Source of the DNA: Azospirillum tabaci
GTDB taxonomy: Bacteria; Pseudomonadota; Alphaproteobacteria; Azospirillales; Azospirillaceae
Reading direction: 5' to 3'
NCBI RefSeq assembly: GCF_014596085.1
Contig: NZ_JACCJY010000002.1
Span: 248,001-312,000, forward strand
Length of the DNA stretch: 64,000 nucleotides
The notes below the pieces were generated by a model, which saw nothing but the letters and a program-made list of their open reading frames with translations, did no database searches and was not told the origin of the DNA. A program made the translations under genes and the position numbers. Each line of letters starts with the position of its first letter. The stretch's first letter is position 1. Shown piece after piece: positions 54,209 through 63,978 of this stretch.

Positions 54209-54655
54209 ATGGTGATGGTCTACCAGCCTTACGCGCTCCAGCATCGGCAGGAACGGCGGTCCGGGCGCAGGCTTGCGCTGGCGTTGATCGTCGCGCTCGG
54301 CCTTCCCCTGGCGGTGGGCGCCGGCTACACCATGGAGACGGTGCGCGGCTATGCGGTGCAAGCCCGCTTGGCGCAGGCGGTCGACGCGGCGGCTCTGGCC
54401 GGCGGACGGGTCATGTTTGACGACCAGCGCGACGGCCACATCCGCACCTTCTTCGACAACGCCTTTTCCAAGAGCTTCCTCGGCGCCCACGCCGCCGCGC
54501 TGAGGATTGAGGACGACACGAACAGCGGCGTGCTGACGGTGCATGGCCGGGCGACCGTGAAGGCGCTCTTCACCCGTGTCCTGGGCGGCAGCGATCTGGT
54601 CGTGGAAGCGCAATCGGTCGTCCGCCGCAACGTCCGCGCCCGCAAAGGGTCTTAA
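54209..54655 (+). CDS. TadE/TadG-like pilus-associated protein (orphan)
   Basis: A 148-residue protein with a basic N-terminus, one membrane helix (LALALIVALGLPLAVGAGYT) and directly after it the TadG-type motif VQARLAQAVDAAALAGGRVM, which in Flp/tad pilus proteins precedes the pseudopilin-like or von Willebrand region. The remaining ~90 residues are a small periplasmic domain. There are no other tad/cpa genes here, so it is an orphan. The ATG at 54209 is followed by one at 54215. The gene stands behind a CtrA box in an AT-rich region, suggesting regulation with motility/surface attachment. Confidence 0.7.
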   Translation: MVMVYQPYALQHRQERRSGRRLALALIVALGLPLAVGAGYTMETVRGYAVQARLAQAVDAAALAGGRVMFDDQRDGHIRTFFDNAFSKSFLGAHAAALRIEDDTNSGVLTVHGRATVKALFTRVLGGSDLVVEAQSVVRRNVRARKGS

Positions 54656-54796
54656 GCCCTTCGAACCGCAACCCTCGGCGCCGTCGGATGGACAACCACC
54701 ACGGCGCTGCGCCTCTGCCCGAATTTTTTAAGGCATCGGGAAGGTTTGCGCTGATACCATGCGGGACCAGGACCTTCCACAACCCGTCACGTCCCC

Positions 54797-55261
54797 GTGT
54801 CCAGCATCCCGTCCCTTCCATCGCCATCCGGCACGCCGTCCCTGTCCGGGATGAGCCGCATCCGGCAGATGCTGGCCAGCGAGGCCATCGCGGTGCTGCC
54901 GATCCGGCGCGTGCCGGGGGACGAGGAGCGTCGGCGGTCCGAGGACGTCTCAACCACCGACGATGCGCTGAGAAGCGGAAAGCGGACGGAGCTTGACGGA
55001 GCGCAAGGCAACCGCGCCGGCCGTGCCGGTTCCTCCGCGAAATTTGCGCTGGACGATGCGGAGGGTGACGATGGCCCGGTGACCGGAGCATCGCCGCGGC
55101 TGAGCGCAACCCCCAACGCCGCGTTCATCGCGCAAAGCATTCATCAGGACGCGATGGGCAGCGGCCTGCACATCGAGCCCTGGTCCGCCGCCATCACCGC
55201 CTACCGCAAGGCCGACGCCGCGGCCTATGCGGCCGGTGCGTCGGCTGGAATGTCCGTCTAG
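54797..55261 (+). CDS. Hypothetical protein with conserved C-terminal segment
   Basis: Up to 154 residues. The N-terminal two thirds are Ser/Arg/Asp/Ala-rich and look disordered (RRVPGDEERRRSEDVS). The last ~45 residues (NAAFIAQSIHQDAMGSGLHI, then EPWSAAITAYRKADAAAYAA) are more ordered, helical, and look like a conserved module. No membrane segment. The start is uncertain: GTG 54797 as given, or ATG 54851. No family can be named. It converges with bfr. Confidence 0.55.
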   Translation: MSSIPSLPSPSGTPSLSGMSRIRQMLASEAIAVLPIRRVPGDEERRRSEDVSTTDDALRSGKRTELDGAQGNRAGRAGSSAKFALDDAEGDDGPVTGASPRLSATPNAAFIAQSIHQDAMGSGLHIEPWSAAITAYRKADAAAYAAGASAGMSV

Positions 55262-55298
55262 GCGGCGGACCGCTTCCCATCGCTTAGGAAGCCATCGC

Positions 55299-55784
55299 TT
55301 AGGAGGAGGAGTCCTCGCCGTAGATCTGCTCCTGCTGGTAGGCGGTCAGGCCCACACGCTGGATCAGGTCGAGTTGGGTCTCCAGCCAGTCGATGTGCTC
55401 TTCGGTTTCCTCCAGGATCTCCCGGAAGATCTCGCGGCTCTGGAAGTCGCGCACCGCATCACAGTCGGCGATGGCCTCCAGCAGATTGCCGCGGTTGTGG
55501 CTCTCGATACCCAGGTCGGAGGTGAACATCTCCGGCAGATCCTCGCCGATCTTCAGCTTGTGCAGGTCCTGAAGGTTGGGAAGACCTTCCAGGAACAGGA
55601 TACGCTCGATCAGCTTGTCGGCGTGCTTCATCTCGCCGATGGATTCCTCGTAGACCTTGTGCGCCAGACGGTGCAGGCCCCAGTTCTTCAACATGCGGGC
55701 GTGCAGGAAATACTGGTTGATGGCCGTCAGCTCGTTCGTCAGAATCGTGTTGAGGTGCCGGATAACCTTCGGATCACCTTTCAT
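55299..55784 (-). CDS. bfr: Bacterioferritin
   Basis: A 161-residue 24-mer ferritin that stores iron and binds haem at dimer interfaces. The haem ligand Met52 ([18 protein letters not shown]) is present. Of the six ferroxidase ligands, Glu18, Glu51, His54, Glu94 and His130 are conserved, but position 127 is Thr (EETEEHIDW, where E. coli has Glu three residues before the His), which may alter or weaken the di-iron site. GGAGGGG precedes the ATG. The expected electron donor Bfd is encoded at 21971. It sits next to malQ but has no metabolic link to it. Confidence 0.96.
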   Translation of the reverse strand: MKGDPKVIRHLNTILTNELTAINQYFLHARMLKNWGLHRLAHKVYEESIGEMKHADKLIERILFLEGLPNLQDLHKLKIGEDLPEMFTSDLGIESHNRGNLLEAIADCDAVRDFQSREIFREILEETEEHIDWLETQLDLIQRVGLTAYQQEQIYGEDSSS

Positions 55785-55907
55785 TTACCCCTCCGTCTTG
55801 ATTGGCCGCGCGGCGTGGCGCACGGCGCGCTGTTCTTTTGCCCGACGACTGACGGGAAGTGTAAGCCAATACCGCTGGATGGCAATCGGCTTCCGGTTCG
55901 GCTGGCT

Positions 55908-58097
55908 TCAGGGCCGCTCGCTGCGAACCGCCTCGGCCAAGCGGCGCAGCCCCTCGTCCTCGGCCATCGCCTCCACCGGCACGCCCAGGCGGCGGCGCCA
56001 GTTGGGGTGCTGGTCCACGGTGCCCGGCAGGTTCGGTTGCTCCACCTCGCCCAGCGCGTCCTCGATCTGCACCATGGCGATGCGGCCCGGCGAGCGGGCG
56101 AGGTAGCGGTGGACCGCCTCCATCAGCTCGCGGGAGAAGGGTTGCGAGCCCTCGTTGTTCGGGTAGCTGGCCGGACGAAGCCCTTCGCGCTCCAGCGCCT
56201 GGAGCATCCACCAGCGGTCCACGCCGCGGTCCCAGGCGTCCTTGTTCCTCGCGGCCTCGTCGGGATAGAGGTCCAGCCGGGCGCGCCAGTCGAGGTCCCG
56301 GTTGGTCCAGAAGCCCTTGAAGGTGGCAAGGTCGTGGGTGGTCACCGTGACCATGGCCCCGGCGGGATACTCCTGCGGCGCCTTGAACCCGCCGTCGGCG
56401 CTGCGCTCGAAATAGAGCACGCGGTAGCTGAGGATGCCGGCCCGCTCCAGCGCCGGGCGGAAGCCCTCCGGCACGGTGCCGAGATCCTCGCCGATGACGA
56501 TGCAGCGGTTGCGCCGGCTTTCCAGCGCGATGATCCGCAGCAGGTCCTCGAACGGGTACTCGACATAGGCGCCGTCGCTGCCGTCCGCCGGGATCCAGAA
56601 CAGGTGCTGCAGGGCCATCACATGGTCGATGCGCAGCGCCCCGGCGTGGCGCATGTTGGCGCGCAGCATGGCGATGAAGCTGCCGTAAGCCGATTCGCGC
56701 AGGCCCACCGGCGACAGCGGGGCGAGGCCCCAGTTCTGCCCCTTCATGTTGAACTGGTCCGGCGGCGCGCCGACGTTGGCCCCCTGCACCAGGATGTCCG
56801 ACTCGCCCCAGGCCGCCGCGCCGCCGGGATGCGCCGCCACGGCGAGGTCGCGGTAGAAGCCGATGGGCAGCCCGGCCCGCCGCCCGCGCTCCGCCGCCGT
56901 GCCCAGCTGACGGTCGGCCTCCCATTGCAGATACTCGAAGAACGCCACCCGCTCGGCCTGCTCGGCGGCGAAGGCCTGGACCTCCGGACTGTCCGGAATC
57001 TGGAACGCCGGCGGCCAGGTCCGCCACATCCACTGGGACGGGTCGCGGCGGTAGAAATGCTCGTGCAGCGCCTCGAACACGGCGTGGCGGCGCAGCGGCT
57101 CGCCCATCTCGCGCCGGAACGCCTCGAAATCCTGCCGCCGCGTGTCGCTCTCGCCGAGCGCGCGGAAGGTGGCGTGCAGCGCCTCCAGAACCGGCATCTT
57201 CAGGGCGGAGACGGCGGGATAGTCCACCAGCTCCGTCGCCCGCACGGCGGCCAGCCGCTGCCGGAACTCCTCCGACGCGATCAGAGCCTGCGCCTGCGGC
57301 GTGGCCGCCAGTTCCGGCACCCGCTCCACGTCGATGTAGAGGATGTTGAGGAAGGTCCGGCTGCTCGGCGAATAGGGGCCGATGTGGTTGGGGTCGGCCG
57401 GGAACAGCGCGTGCAGCGGATTCAGCCCGACCAGCCCGGCCCCGAGCCCCGCCGCCGTCTCGGCGAAGCGCCCGAGATCGTCGAAGTCGCCGATGCCCCA
57501 GTCGTCGCCGCTCGTCAGCGCGTAGAGCTGCAGTCCGATGCCCCAGGTGCGTCCGCCGGGCACCACATCCTCCACCGTCAGGCAGCGCTGCGGCGTGACG
57601 ATCAGCACCGTGCCACCCTCCAGCGCCCCGCCCACGCCCTGGGGCCGGATCACCACCGACAAACGGTGATAGCCGAGCGGCAAGGTCGGCGGCAGGCGGG
57701 TCGAGACGGTGCGCCGCTCGTAGGCCACACCGTCGAGCACCCGCTGCTCGGCCAGCGGCAGGTTGCCGACGCGCAGCGAGGCGCGGTGGGCGAGCCCGCC
57801 CTCCTCGGTCAACGTCCAGGTCAGTTCGGCGTCCTCCAGCCCGGCCGGAACGGCCAGGGCGAGGCTGAGCGGCGCGCCCTCGTCGATCACCAGGACGGGG
57901 GGCAGCATGCGCCGCCACGCCCGGTCCTCCACCGCGTGCAGGCTCGCCGCCAGTTCCTCGCCACTGCCGGCGGGATAGCCCATGGCGGCGGACAAAGCCC
58001 GCTTCGTCGCGTCGGAGGTCTCGCGCCGGTTGCCCCAGATGTCATGGTAGAAGGGCTCGATGCCAAGCCGTTCGGCAAGCCGGTCGAGATCGCTCAT
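55908..58097 (-). CDS. malQ: 4-alpha-glucanotransferase
   Basis: Disproportionates alpha-1,4-glucans (amylomaltase, GH77). 729 residues with the N-terminal beta-rich extension found in bacterial long forms, then the TIM barrel: WGIGDFDDLGRF, IGPYSPSSRTFLNILYIDV, nucleophile Asp in GALRIDHVMAL, acid/base Glu in IVIGEDLGTVP, and stabilising Asp in VTTHDLATFKGFW. Last gene of the minus-strand glgB-glgX-regulator-malQ group, fitting glycogen turnover. Confidence 0.96.
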   Translation of the reverse strand: MSDLDRLAERLGIEPFYHDIWGNRRETSDATKRALSAAMGYPAGSGEELAASLHAVEDRAWRRMLPPVLVIDEGAPLSLALAVPAGLEDAELTWTLTEEGGLAHRASLRVGNLPLAEQRVLDGVAYERRTVSTRLPPTLPLGYHRLSVVIRPQGVGGALEGGTVLIVTPQRCLTVEDVVPGGRTWGIGLQLYALTSGDDWGIGDFDDLGRFAETAAGLGAGLVGLNPLHALFPADPNHIGPYSPSSRTFLNILYIDVERVPELAATPQAQALIASEEFRQRLAAVRATELVDYPAVSALKMPVLEALHATFRALGESDTRRQDFEAFRREMGEPLRRHAVFEALHEHFYRRDPSQWMWRTWPPAFQIPDSPEVQAFAAEQAERVAFFEYLQWEADRQLGTAAERGRRAGLPIGFYRDLAVAAHPGGAAAWGESDILVQGANVGAPPDQFNMKGQNWGLAPLSPVGLRESAYGSFIAMLRANMRHAGALRIDHVMALQHLFWIPADGSDGAYVEYPFEDLLRIIALESRRNRCIVIGEDLGTVPEGFRPALERAGILSYRVLYFERSADGGFKAPQEYPAGAMVTVTTHDLATFKGFWTNRDLDWRARLDLYPDEAARNKDAWDRGVDRWWMLQALEREGLRPASYPNNEGSQPFSRELMEAVHRYLARSPGRIAMVQIEDALGEVEQPNLPGTVDQHPNWRRRLGVPVEAMAEDEGLRRLAEAVRSERP

Positions 58098-58322
58098 TCA
58101 GGGGTCCCCGCGGTTATCGGTCGTGGCGTCTTGGTGGCGTCATTCTGGCCGCAACGGCCTGCGCGCGAGCATTGCGCGTCGGGCCGATTCCGTCCAGCCC
58201 CGAACATTCGAATTTTCATATTGACCGCAACGCTTTCGCGCGCGGCGACGGGGCAAGGGTGACAACGCGCCGCAACCCTGGATGATCCGGGTTAGGCCTT
58301 CAGCGGCTCACCATTTGCGGGA

Positions 58323-59360
58323 TCACGGCCCGACCGCCTCTTTCGCGGCATCGCCATTCGCCGCGGGCACGACCGTCGCCGCCCGCGCGGCCTCCGCCTT
58401 GGCCTGCGCGATCTGCTCCAGACGGGCGCGGTAACCGGTCACGGCGGCGGCGACCTCCGCCATCATCGCTTCCAGGGAACGGTTCGAATCCACCGCCCGC
58501 ATCAGGTCGCGGGCGAGCGAGCGCACGCTCTCCACTTCCTCCAGCGCGGCGGCGCCCGATTCGGCCTGGAGGCGCAGCCGCTCGGCCATCATCTTCAGGG
58601 ACTTGGCGACCGATTCCGCCGGCCCCGGCTCGCTCAGGTCGTCGAGGCGGCGGAGCAGGTCGTCGAGGAAGGCGGGGACGCGGGCCAGATGCTCCACCGC
58701 CATGCGCTCCGGCGGACGGGCGGTCAGGCCGGTGGCGGCGAACTCGATCAGAAAGGCGACCTGGACGCTGATGCGAAGCAGCTTCTGTTCGTTGACGAAG
58801 TGGTTGGCTTCGGCCATGAGCTGCCGGGCGTTGATGTGCGCCCAGCGGTTGGTGGCCTTCAGCCGCAGCGTGTTCGGCGCGTCGAGCAGCGGCACCTGGG
58901 CGCCTTCGCGCGGCGACTTGCGCCGGTCGGGGCCGGTGTAGTCGGCGGTCACCACGAATTTCTTGCGCGATTCGATCAGGGCGGCCAACCGCTCCTGCAC
59001 CTGCTTGGGCGACACCGGCTTCACCAGCAGATCGTCGGCCCCGGCGTTGGTGACGCGCATGACCAGAAGCGGCGTCGGCTGCCACGTCGTGGCGACGATG
59101 CAGGCGTAGGGGTTGCGGGTGTCCGGCTCGTTGCGCAGGCGGCGGATGAGGCGCAGCGCCTCCGCCTCCTCCCCATCGATGTCCAGCAGGATCAGGTCGG
59201 GGGTGGCCGCCGCCGCCATGTCCGCCGCGTCTCGGACCGAGCCGTAGGTCTCCGCCCGCTTCATCCCCAACCGCCCCAGCACCTCGCGCAGGACGCGCTG
59301 GGTGTTCGACTGCGTGTCGATGATGGCGGCATCAACCAGGGAATAGTCGTATTCGGGCAT
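58323..59360 (-). CDS. Response regulator with unassigned helical output domain in the glycogen cluster
   Basis: A 345-residue protein. Residues 1-130 are a CheY-like receiver: phospho-acceptor Asp60 (LILLDIDG), Lys in DDLLVKPVS; the usual acidic pair is reduced to a single Asp15 (AAIIDTQ). After a linker with GPDRRKSPREG comes a ~190-residue region that is largely helical with no DNA-binding, GGDEF, EAL, HPt or phosphatase motif that I recognise. It lies between glgX and malQ in the same direction, 87 bases from glgX, so a role in controlling glycogen metabolism post-transcriptionally is possible but unproven. No kinase is adjacent. Confidence 0.82.
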   Translation of the reverse strand: MPEYDYSLVDAAIIDTQSNTQRVLREVLGRLGMKRAETYGSVRDAADMAAAATPDLILLDIDGEEAEALRLIRRLRNEPDTRNPYACIVATTWQPTPLLVMRVTNAGADDLLVKPVSPKQVQERLAALIESRKKFVVTADYTGPDRRKSPREGAQVPLLDAPNTLRLKATNRWAHINARQLMAEANHFVNEQKLLRISVQVAFLIEFAATGLTARPPERMAVEHLARVPAFLDDLLRRLDDLSEPGPAESVAKSLKMMAERLRLQAESGAAALEEVESVRSLARDLMRAVDSNRSLEAMMAEVAAAVTGYRARLEQIAQAKAEAARAATVVPAANGDAAKEAVGP

Positions 59361-59447
59361 GCGTCGGTTCCGCGGAAACCGGAGGTGGAAAGGCCACCCC
59401 CGGCCAGGACGTTAGCACAGGCGGAAAAAACCACCTATTGACCCGCA

Positions 59448-61598
59448 TCAACGACCGGGCGATTCGACCTGCACGAACACCAGCGCGGTCCGCCCGTCCA
59501 CCGGCATCGTCCGCCCGGCCAGTTGCATCCGCCCGTCGCCGGCCCCATCCGCCACGCGGGTGTCGAGCACGCAGCGCCAGCCGCGCGCGTCGGGCACCTC
59601 CGGCAGGGTGACGTTGACCGTGTCGGTGTGGGCGTTCAGCACGATCAGAAGCACCCCGTCGTCCTGCGGCGCCCCGTCCACCCCCGTGTAGCTTCCGGCA
59701 TGGCCGTTCAGCAGCAGCATGATGCAGCGCGCGTGACTGTTGCGCCAATCCTCCGCCGACTTCTCCACCCCTTGCGGCGTGTACCAGACGATGTCCTTCA
59801 AACCGTCCGCGGAGGTGCGGCGGCCGTGCAGGAACACCGGGCGGCGCAGCACCGGATGCGCCTTGCGCAGCGCGATCAGCCGCTTGACGAAGGCCAGCAT
59901 CGGCCCGCCCTCGCCCTTCAGCCGCGCCCAGTCGAGCCAGGAGGTCTCGTTGTCCTGGCAATAGGCGTTGTTGTTGCCCTTCTGGCTGTGGCCGATCTCG
60001 TCGCCGGCCAGCATCATCGGCGTGCCCTGGGACAGGAACAGGGTGGCCAGCAGGTTGCGCTTCTGCCTCGCGCGGGCCTCGCGGATCGCCGGGTCGTCGG
60101 TCTCCCCTTCCACCCCGTGGTTCCAGGAATGGTTGGCGGAATGGCCGTCGCGGTTGTCCTCGCCGTTGGCCCAATTGTGCTTGTCGTTGTAGGAGACGAG
60201 GTCGTGCAGGGTGAAGCCGTCATGCGCCGTGACGAAGTTCACCGACGACCAGGGCCGCCGCCCGCGCTTCTCGAACAGGTCCGACGAGCCGGCGATGCGC
60301 CCCGCCAGTTCCGGCAGCATGCCGTCGTCGCCGCGCCAGTAGCGGCGCACGGTGTCGCGGTAGCGGTCGTTCCACTCGGCCCAGCCCGGCGGGAAGTTGC
60401 CGACCTGATAGCCGCCGGGACCGACGTCCCACGGCTCGGCGATCAGCTTCACGTCGGCCAGCGCAGGGTCCTGCCGCACGGCATCGAGGAATCCCGAGCC
60501 GGGGTCGAACCCGTAGGGCTCCCGCGCCAGCACGGTGGCGAGGTCGAAGCGGAAGCCGTCGACATGCATCTCCGTCACCCAGTAGCGCAAGCTGTCCATG
60601 ACCATCTGGAGCACGCGCGGGTGGCTGAGATTCAGGGTGTTTCCGGTGCCGGTGTCGTTGATGTAGAAGCGCGGGTTGTCGGGCAGAAGCCGGTAGTAGC
60701 TGAGGTTGTCGATGCCCTTGAAGGACAGGGTGGGGCCGAGATGGTTGCCCTCGCCCGTGTGGTTGTAGACCACGTCGAGGATAACCTCGATCCCCGCCTC
60801 GTGCAGGCGGGCGACCATGGTCTTGAACTCCGACAGCACGCCGGTGGTCATGTAGCGCGGCTCGGGCGCGAAGAAGCCGACGCTGTTGTAGCCCCAGTAG
60901 TTGCGCAACCCCTGCCCGACCAGATGCCGGTCGTCGGCGAAGGACTGCACCGGCAGGAACTCCACCGAGGTGATGCCCAGCGCCTTGAGATAGTCGATCA
61001 CCGCGTGGGTGGACATGCCGGCGAAGGTGCCGCGCAGCGGGGCCGGCACCTCAGGGTGGCGCATGGTGAAGCCGCCGACATGCGTCTCGTAGATGACCGT
61101 GTCCGACCAGGGAACCGCCGGGTGCCGGTCGTGCCCCCAGGTGAAGGCGCGGTCGACCACCCGGCACTTCGGCATGCCGCGCGCGTTGTCGCGCCGGTCG
61201 AAGGACAAATCCTCGCGCGTCGAGCCGACGCGATAGCCGTAATGGGCGTCCGACCAGCGGAACGGCCCGAACAGCGCCTTGGCGTAGGGGTCGAGCAGCA
61301 GCTTGTTCGGGTTGAAGCGGTGTCCCGCCAGCGGCTCGTACGGCCCGTGGACGCGGTAGCCGTAGAGCAGGCCGGGCCGGGCGTCCGGCAGATAGCCGTG
61401 CCAGACCTCGTCGGTGTGCTCCGGCAGGACGACCCGCTCGACCTCGCGCTGGCCGGTCTGGTCGAACAGGCATAGCTCGACTTTCTCGGCGTGGGCGGAG
61501 AACAGGGCGAAATTGACCCCGAACCCGTCCCAATTGGCTCCCAGCGGATAGGGCTTGCCGGGCCAGACGGCGGTGCGCGTGGCGGTGGAGATGGACAT
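59448..61598 (-). CDS. glgX: Glycogen debranching enzyme (isoamylase type)
   Basis: Hydrolyses alpha-1,6 branches. 716 residues: an N-terminal CBM48 (GKPYPLGANWDGFGVNFALF) and a GH13 catalytic barrel with VYNHTGEGN, the nucleophile Asp in DGFRFDLATVL, acid/base Glu in LIAEPWDVG, and stabilising Asp in VTAHDGFTLHDLVSY. The GlgX/TreX subfamily is supported by the overall length and by NHSWNHGVEGETDDP. It is between glgB and the response regulator. Confidence 0.97.
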   Translation of the reverse strand: MSISTATRTAVWPGKPYPLGANWDGFGVNFALFSAHAEKVELCLFDQTGQREVERVVLPEHTDEVWHGYLPDARPGLLYGYRVHGPYEPLAGHRFNPNKLLLDPYAKALFGPFRWSDAHYGYRVGSTREDLSFDRRDNARGMPKCRVVDRAFTWGHDRHPAVPWSDTVIYETHVGGFTMRHPEVPAPLRGTFAGMSTHAVIDYLKALGITSVEFLPVQSFADDRHLVGQGLRNYWGYNSVGFFAPEPRYMTTGVLSEFKTMVARLHEAGIEVILDVVYNHTGEGNHLGPTLSFKGIDNLSYYRLLPDNPRFYINDTGTGNTLNLSHPRVLQMVMDSLRYWVTEMHVDGFRFDLATVLAREPYGFDPGSGFLDAVRQDPALADVKLIAEPWDVGPGGYQVGNFPPGWAEWNDRYRDTVRRYWRGDDGMLPELAGRIAGSSDLFEKRGRRPWSSVNFVTAHDGFTLHDLVSYNDKHNWANGEDNRDGHSANHSWNHGVEGETDDPAIREARARQKRNLLATLFLSQGTPMMLAGDEIGHSQKGNNNAYCQDNETSWLDWARLKGEGGPMLAFVKRLIALRKAHPVLRRPVFLHGRRTSADGLKDIVWYTPQGVEKSAEDWRNSHARCIMLLLNGHAGSYTGVDGAPQDDGVLLIVLNAHTDTVNVTLPEVPDARGWRCVLDTRVADGAGDGRMQLAGRTMPVDGRTALVFVQVESPGR

Positions 61599-61773
61599 CA
61601 GGGCAGACTCACCACGGGCACGGACATCGGGCGGAACCGCAAACGGCTTGCGTTGAGCGCAGCAGGTGACCTAGCCGAAGCGGATAGCCACCAGTTGCAA
61701 TAAAGGAGCGGCACGCCGGTCGCGTCAAGTGCGGAACGCCGCTCTTCCCTCCTCCCTTTGATTGAAACGCCCG

Positions 61774-63978
61774 CTATCCTGCCTTCCGCTCCAGCACCAG
61801 CGTGCCCAGCGGCGGCAGCGTCAGGGTGATGGAATGCGGACGGCCATGCCACGCCGTCTCCTCGCTCGCCACGCCGCCGGCGTTGCCGACCCCGCTGCCG
61901 CCGTACTCCGGAGCGTCGGTGTTCAGCACCTCCTCGTACCGGCCCGGCAGGGTGACGCCGACGCGGTAGCCGTCGCGCGGCATCGGGGTGAAGTTGCAGA
62001 CCACGACCACATGGTGCTCCGGGTCCTCCCCGCTCTTGCGCAGGAAGGCGAGGACGGAGTTGTCGCTGTCGTTGGCCTCGATCCATTCGAAGCCCGCCGG
62101 GTCGCAGTCGGTCTGGTGCAGCGGCTTCAGGCCGCGGTACATGCGGTTCAAGTCGCGCACCAGGGCGTGAAGCCCCTGGTGCAGCGGCTCCTCCAGCAGG
62201 TGCCAGTCCAGGCTGCGCGCCTCGCTCCACTCGCGCCACTGGCCGAACTCGCCGCCCATGAACAGCAGCTTCTTGCCGGGATGGGCGAACATGAAGCCGT
62301 AATAGGCGCGCAGGTTGGCGAATTTCTGCCAGTCGTCGCCCGGCATCTTGTTGATCAGCGAGCCCTTGCCGTGCACCACCTCGTCGTGGCTGAGCGGCAG
62401 GACGAAGTTTTCCGAGAACTGGTAGATCAGGCCGAAGGTGAGCTGGTGGTGGTGGTAGCGGCGATGGATGGGGTCCTTCGCCATATACTCCAGCGTGTCG
62501 TGCATCCAGCCCATGTTCCACTTGTAGCCGAAGCCCAGCCCGCCGAGATAGACGGGCCGCGACACCGCCGGCCAGGCCGTGGATTCCTCGGCCACCGTCA
62601 TGATCCCCTGGTGATGGCCATAGGTCAGCTCGTTCATCCGCTTGAGGAAGGCGATGGATTCCAGGTTCTCGCGCCCGCCGAAGCGGTTGGGAATCCACTC
62701 GCCGGCCTTGCGGCTGTAGTCGAGGTAGAGCATGGAGGCCACGGCGTCGACCCGCAGCCCGTCCAACCGGTAATGCTCCAGCCAGAACAGCGCGTTGCCG
62801 AGCAGGAAGTTCTGCACCTCCGTCCGGCCGAAATTGTAGATCAGCGTGTTCCAGTCCTGGTGGTAGCCCTGGCGCGGATCGGCGTGCTCGTAGAGGTGCG
62901 TGCCGTCGAACCAGCCCAGCCCGTGCGGGTCGGTCGGGAAATGGCCGGGCACCCAGTCGAGCAGCAGCCCGATCCCCGCCGCGTGGCAGGCGTCCACGAA
63001 ATACTTGAAGTCCTCCGGCGTGCCGTGGCGGCTGGTCGGCGCGTACATGCCGATCGGCTGGTAACCCCAGGAGCCGTCGAAGGGATGCTCGGTGATCGGC
63101 AGCAACTCGATGTGGGTGAAGCCCAGATCCTTCACATAGGGCACCAGCCGGTCGGCCAGTTCGCGGTAGGTGAGGAAACGGTCACCCTCCTCCGGCACCC
63201 GCGCCCAGGAGCCGAGATGGACCTCGTAGATGGAAATCGGCGCGGTCAGGTCGGCGCTGGCGGAGCGGGTGCGCTGCCACTCGGCGTCCTGCCAGTCGTA
63301 GGATGGCAGGCCGTGCACGACGGAGGCGGTCTGGGGGCGGAACTCGGCCTGGAAGGCGTAGGGGTCGGACTTCAGGGGCAGCAGGTCGCCGCCGGCCCCC
63401 TTGATCTCGAACTTGTAGCGCTGGCCGACGGTGGCGTGGGGCACGAAGATCTCCCACACGCCGGCTTCCATCCGCTTGCGCATCGGCAAGCGCCGCCCGT
63501 CCCAGTCGCAGAAATCGCCGACGACGCTGACCCGCCGGGCGTTGGGCGCCCAGACGGCGAAGGCGACGCCGGCCACACCGTCGATCTCCCGCGGGTGGGC
63601 GCCCAGCCGCTCGAAGCTCTTGAGATGCGTGCCCTCGGCCAGCAGATGGATGTCCAACTCGCCCAGGACGGACCAGAAGCGGTAGGCGTCCTCGAACTCC
63701 ACCGTCGCCAGCGGGAACTGGACGCGCAGACGGTAGCGGAAACGCTCCTTGCGGTCGGGCAGCACCGCGACGAAGAAGCCCTCGTCGTGGACCTTGTCGG
63801 CTTCGCCCGCCGGGTCGCCCGACGCGCTGTCGACCACCCAAAGCTTTTCCGCGCCGGGGATGAAGGCGCGGACCTCGACGGGCTGGTCCTTGCCGGTCTG
63901 GTGCATGCCCAGGATCGCGAAGGGATCGCCGTGGTCGGCGCGGACGATGGCCTCGATGCCGCCGCTCAACGGCGACAC
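61774..63978 (-). CDS. glgB: 1,4-alpha-glucan branching enzyme (5' end near the window edge)
   Basis: Introduces alpha-1,6 branches into glycogen. At least 734 residues: N1 and CBM48 modules ([32 protein letters not shown]) and a GH13 barrel with nucleophile Asp in [15 protein letters not shown], Glu in AEESTAWP and Asp in [15 protein letters not shown]. The GTG at 63978 would give a normal-length protein, but the frame remains open to base 64000, so the true start may lie just outside. glgX follows after 175 bases on the same strand. Confidence 0.96.
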   Translation of the reverse strand: MSPLSGGIEAIVRADHGDPFAILGMHQTGKDQPVEVRAFIPGAEKLWVVDSASGDPAGEADKVHDEGFFVAVLPDRKERFRYRLRVQFPLATVEFEDAYRFWSVLGELDIHLLAEGTHLKSFERLGAHPREIDGVAGVAFAVWAPNARRVSVVGDFCDWDGRRLPMRKRMEAGVWEIFVPHATVGQRYKFEIKGAGGDLLPLKSDPYAFQAEFRPQTASVVHGLPSYDWQDAEWQRTRSASADLTAPISIYEVHLGSWARVPEEGDRFLTYRELADRLVPYVKDLGFTHIELLPITEHPFDGSWGYQPIGMYAPTSRHGTPEDFKYFVDACHAAGIGLLLDWVPGHFPTDPHGLGWFDGTHLYEHADPRQGYHQDWNTLIYNFGRTEVQNFLLGNALFWLEHYRLDGLRVDAVASMLYLDYSRKAGEWIPNRFGGRENLESIAFLKRMNELTYGHHQGIMTVAEESTAWPAVSRPVYLGGLGFGYKWNMGWMHDTLEYMAKDPIHRRYHHHQLTFGLIYQFSENFVLPLSHDEVVHGKGSLINKMPGDDWQKFANLRAYYGFMFAHPGKKLLFMGGEFGQWREWSEARSLDWHLLEEPLHQGLHALVRDLNRMYRGLKPLHQTDCDPAGFEWIEANDSDNSVLAFLRKSGEDPEHHVVVVCNFTPMPRDGYRVGVTLPGRYEEVLNTDAPEYGGSGVGNAGGVASEETAWHGRPHSITLTLPPLGTLVLERKAG

